Of a stretch of 64,000 bases of DNA, positions 41,620 to 52,932 are shown one piece after another. Positions within the stretch are counted from its first letter, which is position 1; every line of letters starts with the position of its first letter. The DNA is taken from positions 2,108,001 to 2,172,000 of the forward strand of contig OZ017767.1 of NCBI GenBank assembly GCA_963969345.1. Reading direction: 5' to 3'. A program made the position numbers and the translations under genes. This stretch comes from Turbatrix aceti (lineage: Eukaryota; Nematoda; Chromadorea; Rhabditida; Panagrolaimidae). Below the pieces are notes generated by a model. It ran no database searches. It was not told the DNA's origin and saw nothing but the letters and a program-made list of their open reading frames with translations.

Positions 41620-44600
41620 ACGTTGTCTCACTTTGCGCGCATACTATCCGGGGATTGAGTAACAGGATAAGCTATTATAGATGTTTGTCGGGGGTGGAAA
41701 TATAAAAGTTGTTACATAGCCTGACTTGACCGAATTGGTCTTGTCGCTGGCTGCCGGCTTCGGCTGGCCCAGGTGCCTTTCTAGCGTTGGCCCCTTCGGT
41801 TTCGGCCGCCAATGATGCCCTTGCCGATGACACGGGCTTATATCTAACGGCCTATGTTCTGAGAGCGGCTGCAGATAATTGAAACACTTAAACGGCAAAG
41901 ATATCGGGCTCCAATGGATACAACAACAAGCATCAGCATCAAACAGTGAGTTTTTTTGCACATTTTTTCAAAAATATTTTTTTATTCTTCAGAAAGTTAA
42001 TTCTTTAATCCTTCTTCATCGTCCCCATCTGCCATGATCCAGTTCTACAACTCCGAATCGAAATCCACTACATCACCAATATCATCTTCATGCACATTTC
42101 TACCATACGAAAATGGTATCATCGAAAAAGCCACCGGCGATAATGGTACAACTGGTTGGTTTGGTATACGCTTTTTTTTGTTGAAAAAAATAAGTGCAGC
42201 AATTCAAAATGTTTTTGGAATACATTTTTTTTAACAAACAAGACCAAATTCAAAATTCAATTTTTTTTTCAAAAATTTTGTTTCCACAAACCCAAAATCC
42301 GGAATTCTCCGGTCTGGCGCCGCCAGTCTTTTGAGATTCAACACAAACAATGCACAATGGACCCGCCGGATCATCATCCAGTAATTGGTTTTTCAACAAC
42401 TACGTCCACTCCAACAACTACCTATTTATCGTCTGGTTCGACAACTTTCTACGTTCGCAAGTTTTCGTTTTCGACGACTCTGTTGGAACTTTTTCAAAGC
42501 ACTTTTTTGGCTGCATGCTATCATTCCTACCGTAGCTGCAATATATACGGTAGGCAAACTGACTTCATGTTTGTTTCTCAAATTTCTGAAATGGATATAC
42601 GCTTGTTGGCTTATTTAACACCTTCGGTTGGTTTTTCATTAAAACAATTGTTTCAAAAAACAAAAAAAAATTTCAGGCACCAATTTTAACCAAAAACACA
42701 CCTCTTGACAGTCCAGCATGAATCACCATCCAACGTATCGAAGCAGAATCGCGAAATTCGTCGAATTTTTCAATTGATTTGCGGAAATCGACACACTTCT
42801 CGCACACAAGCCTTTCAATAACAACGGCAACGTCAACTACAACCACCCGAATTTTATCGTCTGAATCGATCACTTCCTCACTGCACACTTCAACGCAACT
42901 AACAAAATTTTACTGCTGCCGAGAGACGCATGCAAACAAGGAACCAACGCAGACTTGACTTGACAATCAAATTCCCTGATAGCATTCACACGACATGGAA
43001 TTGGATCAATGTCGTGAGAATTGTCGCCAAATCTTCACTTTCTGTCGGACCAAAGACGTTCAGAACGCCAACGTTGTTCAAAAGGTTACACCTGGATGAA
43101 CACGTCATCCTTTTCTTCTGCTCAATTCAATCGACAACGATCGTTCCAAGTCGAGATGTCCTGCAGTCACACACAATGCTACACCTACGTATGACTGCAG
43201 AGCCAGACTCACCTCTCACGAAGCGATCAGCATTTGGCTTCATCTGGTCGAAGCCGCCAGCTTCATCGACCACCTGCAGAGGCATCGCAGGACACTTGGT
43301 TAGTTAGATGTTTATGTTAGAAATTTGAACCTTAGAACTAAACCAAAACTGTACCTTTTTTATGCCAAAAGCCAATTTTATTGTCTTGTTTTTTGGTATT
43401 CGTTTCAATTTTTGATTTTTTCAAAATATTTGTTTTACAAAAATGCTATTACCATGTACTTCCTGACATCATCCGACTCTGTTTTTCAGAAAAAATCACC
43501 TCAAAGATGCTGTCTTGCCGTTCCGTCACCTGCCTGCTCGTGACCATTTTTGACGGTCTTCCGCGATGCGCATTCATCAAAGATCGTCTTTCCAGCCAAT
43601 AGTATTGGCCCAATACAAAAAACCGCGGGGCGATATCAACTCAACACCGAGTTCAAATGGCAACAACTCATCCGACAACACCAATTTTTGAAATCTTTGG
43701 TCCAATTTCGAATGTTATATTTTCAATTTTTTACAACTTGGATGTTGGCGCCGAGGCCTGCAAAGGCCAGGCCGCCATTTCCCAAAACTTGTTCGAAATA
43801 AATGAAAAAGGGGAAGGGGTGGGACAAAGAAACGCGGAAATAAACAGCATAAAAAATCAAAAAATAAATTTTACTTCTCCAAATCCTAATTTTAACCTGT
43901 TGTATTTTTTGTTAAAACGTCATTCTTTGCTAAATTATTTTCCCCGATAATTCCCTTGATTTCTTTGTTTGTTATCAAAAACTGGAAAACCATTTAATTT
44001 TGTACTTTTTGTAATTTTTGAATTGTCCCAATATTGTTATTTTATAGATTTTTTGATTGTTTAACCCACCTTTATAATCAGTCGTCATCGCAGGCGTAGA
44101 GGCGTAGATGCAATGGGCCAGTGTCCAAGTTCTGCAAAAAAGCAAGCACAAAATTAATTTTTTTAGAAAGAAAAACTCTGTGGCGGTGTCACCACTGAAA
44201 ATAGGGCGCCGGAAGAAGGGGGCGCGAAAGGAAGACAAGGGACTCACCGAACGCGCTCGCTCGTGAGCGCGTGTTCGAGGCGAGTCGTGGAGGGAGTTGT
44301 AGGTAGCAGGTCGCGGCACGGTGCAGCGCGAACCTGGGTGAAGAAATAGACAGAGAAATATAGTATCTTTATCACTCACAACAAGTAATAAAGGAAAACA
44401 ACAAGAACAAAAATAGGCCAGATGGCAAAGAAGAGCGCAGCCTAAAATCGGGAGAAATCCTAACAATAATGATTGAACAACAAAGAGGAAAAGGGAAGCA
44501 ATTGCGCGCCATGGGGGTTAGACTCCCGCCATCGCGGGAGGACCGAGACGTGCGTGCGCATTGCGAGGGAAAATACGCTCGCGTAACGACAAGTCAGGAA

Positions 44601-45190
44601 ATATGAAAAAAGTTAGCCCCGAGTCGCATCGTTATCATGTTTTCTAGCGTTGAAATAATTGTCTGTCATCCTGTTCCGCCTCGCCCACCTCACCTAGCAG
44701 GAACACGATATAAAATGGATTTACAGTACCATCTAAAATAGCGGCTAAACAGCGCTTGAGAATAAAAACAAAAAAAACATCAAAAACGATTTATTAGTCC
44801 TTCAAAAAGCTCCAAAAAGCAAAAATACAACATCAGAGGAGCCCCTGTTCACCTAAAATCCATCATGAATAGCTTCAAAATCCTGTTAGCCATTTTAATT
44901 TTAAAAGAATCCAATTTTGCTGAAAAAGAGAAAGAAAGTGGAAAAAGGGGAAAAATTGCAATAAAAAAAACGCAGCACAGACAGCAAAGCACGAAGCATA
45001 ATATACCGTACAATCCAAAATCGTGGCGAAACAACGCACTGCTAAAATCGCTTTGGACCCGGAAAAGCTCGGTACATTTATAAGGCTTAGCGTTGGGCTT
45101 GGTCGATTAAGGTGCTACATCTTTTAGCTTGTTTGCAGATTGTTTTCTAATTTTTTGCCACTTTGCTTGCACCACCCCCATTTTATGTAC
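41620..45190. other. Region without a supported gene; further hairpins
   Basis: Mixed GC-rich blocks and AT-rich spacers. Perfect stems continue here: CCTACCGTA/TACGGTAGG (about 42527-42556), CTGCAGTCA/TGACTGCAG (43161-43169/43192-43200), GGCCTG/CAGGCC (43755-43760/43768-43773), CTCCCGC/GCGGGAG (44523-44529/44534-44540), and a longer imperfect one, CGAACGCGCTC with GAGCGCGTGTTCG, at about 44249-44278. A short open frame at 42034-42143 (MIQFYNSESKSTTSP) with a GTTGG donor is the best exon candidate but is isolated. Confidence 0.45.
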
Positions 45191-45192
45191 AC

Positions 45193-45537
45193 CAAGGCAT
45201 AAAATCCGGCCGGCCGGCTTTACGATTCAGGGCCGGCCGAAAAAGCCGGGAAAAGCCGGAAAAATATTCGAAAGTTGATTTTTTTCAAAAAAAGTATGAT
45301 TTTCTGACGTTTTTGTGCTTCATTCGTCTTTTTTTTACTTTTTACGACAGGGGAATTTATTATTATGCATTTTTCCATAATATTAGGTTGTTTCCAAAAA
45401 AAAATTTTTTTTAATTTGGTAAAATTTTGCGAAAATAACCCTAAAATAAAGCACGAAAATTTTTTTCAAAAAATAGGCCGCGGCCTGAAAATTTAGGACG
45501 GCCGGCGGCCTGATTTTTAGGCCGGTTTTATGCCTTG
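45193..45537. mobile_element. MITE-like element with CAAGG termini
   Basis: Left end CAAGGCATAAAATCCGGCC and right end GGCCGGTTTTATGCCTTG are inverted copies with one indel. GGCCGGCC-rich words recur inside both flanks (CCGGCCGGCCGGC near 45207; GGCCGGCGGCC near 45500). The interior is AT-rich and non-coding, total about 345 bp. A clear target duplication is not visible. The terminal CAAGG resembles that of the MITE at 61292. Sequence directly after it (GGAACTGACACTAAATTTG) matches the 3' end of the adjacent receptor family, so it sits in a receptor remnant. Confidence 0.75.
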
Positions 45538-46048
45538 GATGGAACTGACACTAAATTTGTTGTAGTTATGTATCTCGATCGAATACAAAATTTTGGTGAT
45601 TTACGGCACTTCGAAGCATTTTACAAAAAATCCTACAAAAGGCGCGAGTATCCTGAAAAAATCTTGGGGATATGTCCAAACCTAGCAAACATAAAATCGC
45701 AATCTAATCACAGGTATTGAATCCGCTGAAGTGTTTCAAAGTAATAATTATTTTTATCCACCCCCTATTTACTATAAATATGATGTATGTTCTTGTATTA
45801 AATTTAAATTTCTTCTGTACTACATTACGTAATGAGGTTACATTAATTTGCCATAAAATTTATGTAACACGTTCGCAAGTCTCGGCGTCTGGCTTGTTTC
45901 CTTCAAAGGTGGGCATGTCTTTGTGTAGTTAATACAGTGCCCACCTTGGGGTGCGTTTATTACAACAAATAAAAAGATTGTCTACAAAATCCATTTTTTT
46001 AAGCTGAAAAACTTCACTTTGACCTCTCGTGAATGACTCAAAGACATC
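45538..46048. other. Receptor remnant and upstream region
   Basis: 45541-45570 encodes GTDTKFVV, as in the tail of the receptor at 46049 (GTDTEFVV), and is probably the 3' end of a lost copy. 45717-45740 (TTGAATCCGCTGAAGTGTTT) recurs at 26438, upstream of the truncated receptor. No intact gene. Confidence 0.6.
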
Positions 46049-47084
46049 ATGTTCTCCGGATTTGTGGTTATTTCATTGAGTGCGTTCTGTATTATCCTTA
46101 ACGTAATTATGATTGTAATAATCTGTAAGAACCCTCAATTTTTGCAAAACAATGCTTACAAATTTATTGTCGTCATCGGCATTGTGGATATTTTTCAGCT
46201 CGTCGTTCAGCTAATTGGAGGCATTTATGCTGTTTTTCCTGAAACCTTTAACAAATCCACATCTGCTTTATTCGGACCATTAATTGAATCCGGGTATATC
46301 GCCTACTTGGTTACTAATATTGTACTGGCGTTAAATCGATGTGCTTCAAATTTCTTTCCATTTCTCGAGCAACGTGTATTTTCGTTCAATGGCATGAAAT
46401 GGTGGTATGCATGTATTGCTTGTGTTTTTCTTACCCATACTGCAACCAATCTCTCACCATGGTCATCCATAATCTATTACCCTGAAACGCTCACCTGGCG
46501 TTACGACACAATGAACTATCCATTTGCGGCTGATGTAAAAAATGTGGATTTTTTCATATCCATGATTTGTCCTCCAGCATCAGGTATCTTATACATAGTT
46601 ATGTTTTTAGGAGTCGTCTATAAAGTAAGTTTTGTTTTGTGAAAAACTTTTATGTTTAGAAAAAAGCTTAGAAACATATTTGTAATATTTATTTATCTTA
46701 CAGCGCAAAAAATATGGTTTGACGTCAAATTATAAAACGGATATGAAAATCCTCATCCAATCCATTATCCCGTTTGTATCAAATATCCTACTGAATTTGG
46801 GATATTATTTATGTAAAATGTGTTACGAAAATGAAATAATCGCAGCTAGCATCAAATATTTGTGGATTCTTAATTCCGCCCTTAATGCATTTGCATTTTT
46901 TGCTTTTTCCGGGTTCGATTTTTTTATACTGTATTGTATCATACAATGCTGAATAATGTGTTTCAGGGTAAAAGTGATTAAACAAGTTTCATCGGCTGCC
47001 GTTGTGAATCCCTTTGTCCGACATTTGCCTGAAGGAACTGACACTGAATTTGTTGTAGCTCGTGTTATAACACATATAAGATAA
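46049..47084 (+). CDS. Seven-transmembrane chemoreceptor A, Srt-like
   Basis: Exons 46049-46624, 46704-46930 and 46967-47084. Hydrophobic segments run from GFVVISLSAFCIILNVIMIV through FIVVIGIVDIFQLVVQLIGG, IAYLVTNIVLAL and WYACIACVFLTHTAT to the last helices in exon 2 (IIPFVSNILLNLGYYLC, LWILNSALNAFAFF). NIVLALNRCA after helix 3 and the general plan suit the Srt/Srx group of nematode receptors. The second intron would be only 36 nt (GTATTG...TTTCAG). Splicing it restores an open 38-codon tail (VKVIKQVSSAAVV...GTDTEFVVARV). Without it the frame stops at 46952. Same phase and position occur in receptor B. It is a tandem duplicate of B; the two share high identity. Confidence 0.8.
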
Positions 47085-47471
47085 TTTAAATAAAATATAA
47101 ATAAGTACTCAAGGTTTTTGCTTCAATGCTTGTGGTTTTGGAAAATTGCATATAATGAGGGTGTCAAAATGCACAAAAAATTGCGGCGGGTCAACATTAT
47201 TACTATGTGTGAAAATGCACTTTCACGTTCTGTTAAAAAAATACGCCTGAGGCTAGGCTGATTAAGGTTAACCCTTGTGCATTGTTTTTTTATGTTTTAC
47301 TTTCTTTGCCACTCCCAATACCACTCCCGTTCAAAGTAGAACCACCCCCTCAAAGTAGAATGGAAAACAATGTAAAACCACACCCTCTTATTTTTTCTTT
47401 TTTAAATTTTTAGAAAAACTAACACTGAATTTATTGTCGATTTGCACCCACGCGATAGCGCCAAAGACATC
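47085..47471. other. Spacer between tandem receptors
   Basis: AT-rich. ACTGAATTTATTGTCG near 47423 matches the tail of receptor A, so the spacer includes the end of a further duplicated unit. No gene. Confidence 0.5.
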
Positions 47472-48412
47472 ATGCTCGTCGGATTCGCGATCTTTTCATT
47501 GAGCGCATTCTGTATTATCCTTAACGTAATTATGATTGTAATAATCTGTAAGAACCCGCAAGTTCTGCAACACAATGCCTACAAATTTATTATCGTCATC
47601 AGCATTTTCGACATTTGTCAGCTAGCCGTGCAGCTTGTTGTTGGCATCTACACAGTTTTGCATGTAACTTTTTCCGAATTCGCGGCTGTGCTATCTGGAG
47701 CAGTTTTTGAAGCCGCGTATATCGTCTACTTGTTTGCAAATATTGTACTGGCGTTAAATCGATGTGCTTCAATTTTTTTTCCACTTCTCGAGCAACGAGT
47801 TTTTTCGATCAATGGCATGAAATGGTGGTATGCATTTATTGCGTGTATTTTTTGTACTCATAATGCAATCAATCTCTCACCATGGTCATCTATAATTTAT
47901 TACCCTGAAACGCTTACCTGGCTTCACGACACAGAAAACTATCCTTTTTCGGCTCATGTAGACTATTTTGAACTTTTAGTAGCTATGTTTTGTCCGCCAG
48001 CTTTTGGTTTTCTAAACATTGTTATATTATTAGGAATAATCTATAAAGTAAGTTTTTCTTGTAAAAAACAATACACCTACAAATATTTGTGTCTTACAGC
48101 GCAAAAAATATGGTTTAACGCCAAATTATAAATCGGATATAAAAATTTTCGCCCAATCTGGTATCCCATTTGTGTCAAATTTTCTATTGAATATGGGATT
48201 CTTTTATTGTAAGATGTGTTACGAAAATGAAATAATCGCAGCTACCATGAAGTATTTGTGGATTCTTAATTCTGCCCTCAATGCAATCGTATTTTTTGTT
48301 TTTTCCGGGTTTGATTTTTTTATTCGGTACCGTACAATTCTGGTAAATATGCTTCAGGGTAAAATGGATTAAAAAAGTTTCGCCAGATGTCGTTGTGAGC
48401 CCTCTTGCCTGA
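47472..48412 (+). CDS. Seven-transmembrane chemoreceptor B, Srt-like
   Basis: Exons 47472-48047 and 48100 onward. Exon 1 is exactly the length of exon 1 in receptor A (576 bp) and encodes the same helices with about three quarters identity, including WKWWYAF-type and YYPETLTWLHDTENYPF segments. If a 31-nt intron (48327-48357, GTACCG...CTTCAG) is removed, the end reads VKWIKKVSPDVVVSPLA with stop at 48412, parallel to receptor A. If it is retained, the protein ends MLQGKMD at 48372. The ATG at 47472 is used because it matches the start of A; the upstream in-frame codon is TTG. Ligand unknown. Confidence 0.8.
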
Positions 48413-48434
48413 AAAAAACTGACGACCCCGCTCA

Positions 48435-50477
48435 TTACAAATATCGAATACGCTCAAGTGCTTCGAATACTTCGGAACCCCACAAGTTGGAAAACAATTT
48501 TGGTGCTCCAAAGTTCGTCAGATTTTTGTAGAACTGGACAGTCTCATTCATGATGTTTGCAGATTTCAAGGATTCTGGCGAGAGTATCCACGAGGAGAAA
48601 GAACCTCCGATCCATGATTGAGGATCTAAAGCCTCTGCTTTAATGCTGGACGTTTTAACAAAGTCAGCTAGAGTATCCAGAAGCTTTTTTTGAACTCTCA
48701 GAAATTCCTGGCTCGTTGCCGGTGTGAATGTGTTGTACTTTGAGAAAAGCATGGTGTTTGCCAGAAGGGGAGATGGCATGTCTGAAAAAATTATTTTCCG
48801 ATAATCGATCTCGTAAAAAAATGACTTTTGCCAATTATAACTCACTTACCCCCAAAGCCAGAAACTTCTTCAAATTCAGAATCCTCTGTCGAGATATTGA
48901 TAAACCACGTCGGATGTTCGTAGGCAGCGTGAATCATTGCATCGAGTGCTGCAGGAACGGAAAACCAGAAGTCACCCAAAAATTGATTGTACTTTTCAAA
49001 GGCACTGATACCGTCGTCAGAACAGTTGTAAAATTCCTTGATGTCATCGGCAATAGCCGGAAGTGTAGAAGCTAAGTATGAATCTATGAATTCATGAAAT
49101 TCGTCGCAAGCGAAGGAGTTACGATCATTTTTGGATACTGCGGTAGATTTACCGAATGCTTGAAAGTAGCTTTGTGTGAATACAGTACCTAAATTAGTAA
49201 GAAAGTTAAAAAAAGGAAGAAAAAGGATGCTTGGCAAAGTGTTCTAAAGATACAAACTGTTTGGCAAAGTGTTCAAAAGTTCAAAATTCTTGGCAAAGTG
49301 TGTCAAATGTTGAACACTAATTTTTTTTAATTTTTATCTAAAAAATTACTTACTTCGAATAAGTCCCTCATTCGGAGTCGACAAAAAAACAGCTGGTATG
49401 GATTTCTCAAAATCGCGATTGTAGATGCCCAGTTTGATGTCTTCGACGTTTTCAAAATTCGGTGCAAATTCCATAAAATTTTTCGAAGCTCTTGTCAGGT
49501 TATTTTTACCTGTGACCGAGAAAATCTTTTCTGCCGGCGTCATTTTCATAATGTACCAGGGATCGTCGATGTCATCCAAGCCACTGTCATTTCTCAGTTG
49601 CTCAGCAAGAACAATCGAGGTTACCTCGACTTTCGGGGCTTCTGCCCAGGGCGCGAACACACTCCCACCCATTAGAATAAGACCCGCAATTTTGGTTCGA
49701 AATTCCGCCTGAAAAGCCACAGCTTCGGCCAAAACCGCACCGGCATCGATGCCGAGAATTGTGATCTGGGTGGCGTCTAATTCAAGAAGATCCGCAGATT
49801 TGTGGATCCATCGAAGAGCCAATTGAACATCGGAGAGTCCCAGGATTTCGGACGACGTGGTTGCATTCCCAGCAAAAAATCCAAAAGCCCCGAGGCGGTA
49901 GTTTACGGTCACGACGGCTATTTTCCGTGTTATCCAGTTGGAAAGGAGACCGTCGATAAAAAAATCGTCTGATCCGCCGAAGTTGAACAATCCGCCGTGG
50001 ATGACAAAAAGCACGGGGATTTTACTTTTGGATTCTGCGCCTTCAAACGATTTTTTTTTTGATTTTTTGTTGAAAAAAATCCAAACCTGTTAACATCGGT
50101 TTGAAAATGTTCAAAAACAAGCAATCTTCGTTGGAATTGAATTCACCCGGATAGGATCCCAAAGGAATGCATCGGCGCCCGAAATGAGACGCCAACAAGC
50201 GCCTAACTCTCGGCGCAGGTTCAGATGGACGGAAACGAAACTCTCCGATCACGCTGTAGGCATACGGCACTCCCAAGGCGACAGCAGCGTGGACAGCATC
50301 TCCGGTTTCCGGATCGCGGACAGTTATGTTGATGCCTTCGAGCTCGCCAAAGGGGGTTTTGAGGACGGCTTCGTGATTGCGGTCGAATGACTTGAGGCAC
50401 GTGGGGTTGGAGGAGTCGATTTGGAGGTGCAGAGTTGGGTTGAAGGAAAATAAGAGGAATAACAGGAGCGGGAGCAT
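48435..50477 (-). CDS. Carboxylesterase-like protein lacking catalytic residues
   Basis: Exons 50087-50477, 49354-50040, 48850-49188 and 48435-48781 join to 587 residues, normal for type-B carboxylesterases. Signal peptide LLLFLLFSFNPTLHL. Family landmarks: ALGVPYA near the N-terminus, EDCLFLNIF, VIHGG (oxyanion hole), VTVNYRLGAFGFF and DVQLALRWIH. The nucleophile elbow reads GIDAGA where active members have G-E-S-A-G: codon GAT, Asp for Ser. The usual HxxDLxY histidine site reads FGGDMPSPL, so His is missing as well. The end matches the family (QFYKNLTNFGAP--SNLWG). It is therefore a catalytically dead, probably secreted esterase-like protein, comparable in principle to neuroligin or glutactin type adhesion proteins, though no transmembrane segment is seen. 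Confidence 0.87.
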
Positions 50478-50936
50478 GTTGACAATTTTTTGAGTGACTG
50501 ACTTCGATTTTTCTGGGGAGTGGAAGGGCGTGAGTCAAGGTTTTTTTGCCCGTGACGAGACATGATTCATTGTAAACCAAGCTCAGATGAGCAATATCCA
50601 AGTCGCGATCGATAATCTCCATTGTTACGCACAAAAACAAAAACTGGTTCAATTGATATCCATTTTTTTGAAATTCCGTTAGATTCGGTTTTAGTCAAAT
50701 TCTAAAAAAAAATATTTCTTTTCCAGCTCTAAAAAATTGTGGTACCAAAAAAAACTTTTTTTTTATTGTTCAAATTCGATTTAAAAATCTGAAAAAAAAA
50801 ATTCTGTGCCGGTTCCAATTTCGATATCCCAAAAATTTTCCAAACCCAACAACATTGTCAATAACCTCAAAGCATTTATTCAATCGTAAACATCAATGAA
50901 TTGTCCACACAGTACCACATCCACGGTAAATATTTT
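50478..50936. other. Intergenic region
   Basis: AT-rich DNA between the start of the esterase-like gene and the end of the phosphatase gene, both on the minus strand. No gene is seen. Confidence 0.5.
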
Positions 50937-52669
50937 TTAGGCATGACCCTTGGCTCTCTTTGCTCCCTTTTTTCTGTTGATAAAACTTTGATAGTCCTCG
51001 AGAAATTTTTGGACATCATCGCTTCTCGAAATTAAGTTTTCTCTTAGCAGAACATCGATAAGGCACCGAAAGACAAAAACGTATTGCTGATCGTTTTGTA
51101 TCGAGCTCATTCGTTGTTTTCGAATATCCTTGACCGCAGTTGGCATGTTGAATCCAAAATCGTTGAGTGTGACGAGGTGGTGCACGGCTCTGCAAAAAAA
51201 ATCAAACAAAGATCCTCAAAAATAAAAACATCGAAATTTAGAGTACCCAATTTTTTTTTAATTTTTGCACCTTTATGAATTTTTGTTTTTTTAAAGACGT
51301 AATTTTTGAACAAAACAGATATTTTGGGGGTTGAAAAAAACGAACATTCGGGTACGCGCGTTCGAAAACCACGTCGAGTACCCGACAGCTTGGGTCTCGA
51401 AGCGAAAACTCACATTTCAAGAAGCACGAAGGATCCCGTCCTGCCAATCCCTGCTGAACAGTGACAGACAATCGGCTTCTTAAAGTAGGTCGCGTGGACG
51501 ATCGTTCTCAAACCGGTGATCGTACTCGGCGAGTCAGCAACCGTATGATCGCTCCATCCCTTGTACAGTAGATGGGTTACGTCATGGACCTTGTCATCGC
51601 CCATCTTGACTTGAAGCCTGTGCTTGACAACGTCCTTCGTCGCCGGCACGCTGTGCGTCTTGCTCATAACCCTCACCATGACCATACCGTACGACTTCCA
51701 TTCCGAGGGCTTAGGTTCCCTTGCATCGTTCTCATTCGACTGCGGCGGCGGCGGTGGCGGCGGCAGCGGAGTATAGGGAGGAAAGTACTCCGCGCACTTT
51801 TCTTTTCCGTCTTCCGTGTTCTGGCAGAGCTGAAGGATGACCTTGGACTGCTGCTCGATGACCATCTGCCAGAATTGCTCGACCGTATTTGAGAGTGGGC
51901 CCTGCGTGCAGATGTAGACGAGGTCAGGATGAATCTGAACGTAGGATGCGTGGATGTAGTCACCGTACTCGCCATCTGTGTTCTTGAGTTTGACCCGAGT
52001 CTGGTCGAGACACATGACGTCTTCGTACCGGTTCGCGTCTGCGTGCTCGGCGCACGCGTCGCAGGATCCTTTCGGCACGAAGGATTTCACCACGTGGACG
52101 AATTCCTCGCGTATTCCTCGTACACCGATGCCCGTCATGCCGTGGATGAAGGCCGAGGCTGCGGCATTTTTGGAAGGATTTTTTTCCTAAAAACCGAGGA
52201 TTTTCGGGTCTCAGAACGAAAAAAATGGGATTTTGGTCTTACAACGAAAAACCTAAAAAAATAGGATTTTGGTCTCAGAACGAAATTGTCTCGACGCGAA
52301 AAATTAAAAAAATCGGGATTTTGGTCTCAAAACGAAAAACCTAAAAAAAATCGGATTTTGGTCTCAAAACGAAAATCTAAAATCGGGATTTTGGTCTCAA
52401 AACGAAAAATCATTCCCCCCGGTGGTCTCCAAACGAAAAAAAAGAAAACATACGGAAGAGGATCGGTTTTTGTGACTGCTTATACCGCGTTGAAACTTGG
52501 AATCTGTGACATTGAGCGCACCGCCGCCGGTCTCTGTAGTTGCTCCTCCTCTAAATACTCCAACTGAGCACTTGGAGTTGTCTCCGTACTGTTGTTTCGT
52601 TCCCTTTCGGCCTCTGGTTCGTCCAACTTTGTTGCCGCTACAAGCAGTCTTCGTTTCTCTGTTTGCCAT
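50937..52669 (-). CDS. Protein tyrosine phosphatase 1
   Basis: Exons 52454-52669, 51414-52186 and 50937-51189 join to 413 residues. A basic, Thr/Gly-rich N-terminus (about 72 residues) precedes one classical PTP domain: NRYEDVMCLDQTRVKL, YIHASYVQIHP, CTQGPLSNTVEQFWQM, signature loop VCHCSAGIGRTGSF (Cys nucleophile and Arg present), and the C-terminal QNDQQYVFVFRCLID. The WPD loop reads WSDH: the general-acid Asp is kept but Pro is Ser, which may slow loop closure. A run of eight Pro interrupts the domain where the paralog at 52903 has none. Nematodes have a large family of such PTPs, many expressed in sperm; a role here is not known. The start ATG shares its flanking sequence with the paralog. 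Confidence 0.87.
52190..52445. repeat. Minisatellite in phosphatase 1 intron
   Basis: Irregular copies of a 30-36 bp unit containing GGATTTTGGTCTCAAAACGA and AAAA runs: about six copies from 52202 to 52432 in intron 52187-52453. Single copies of the GGTCTC-AA-CGAAA word also occur elsewhere in the 51-56 kb region. Confidence 0.85.
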
Positions 52670-52932
52670 GGAGTATGACCGTTGAGTCAAATGACTTTTC
52701 CGAAATGATTGATCGACTAGACATTGCCGACCGGACACGGATAGCCGTGTCTCAGACCATGTTAATTCTTTATGGGAAAACGAACTAAAATTACGGTAGA
52801 TTGGGAAAATTTGCATCCCAGCACGGAGTATAATAATCACCCGTGCGAAAGACAGCAGTCTGGCATTTGGGAAACGGTCATTTGACTGCACAGTCATACT
52901 CCATGGCAAACAGAGAAACGAAGACTGCTTGC
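52641..52932. promoter_or_regulatory. Head-to-head inverted 5' duplication between two phosphatase genes
   Basis: 52641-52707 and 52863-52932 are inverted copies that include both start codons and about 40 bp upstream of each (CATTTGACT, CATACTCCATGGCAAACAGA). The 233 bp between the two ATGs must contain both promoters. Splice-leader acceptors or TATA elements are not obvious. The symmetric arrangement suggests shared or mirrored control. Confidence 0.7.

Larger units (their letters stand above)
39600..41620. repeat. Tract dense in short perfect inverted repeats
   Basis: Stems seen by eye: 39608-39618/39657-39667 (11 bp) enclosing 39631-39636/39650-39655 and CGGTAGCTACCG; 39678-39687/39701-39710 (10 bp); 39851-39861/39872-39882 (11 bp); 39923-39932/39973-39982 (10 bp) enclosing 39933-39944/39948-39959 (12 bp); 40402-40407/40438-40443 with inner GGTC-GAAA-GACC; 40478-40483/40498-40503; 40503-40511/40517-40525 (9 bp); 40547-40553/40567-40573; 40583-40588/40598-40603; 40768-40773/40776-40781; 40801-40807/40827-40833; 40981-40993/40997-41009 (13 bp, one G-T pair); 41463-41472/41481-41490 (10 bp, one G-T); 41586-41594/41607-41615 (9 bp). 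The stems lie in GC-rich, exon-like blocks separated by AT-rich introns. Confidence 0.85.

Noticed and set aside
44515..44580. tRNA-like fold near the CTCCCGC/GCGGGAG hairpin
   Set aside because: No T-loop (GGTTCRA) or matching acceptor stem could be found.
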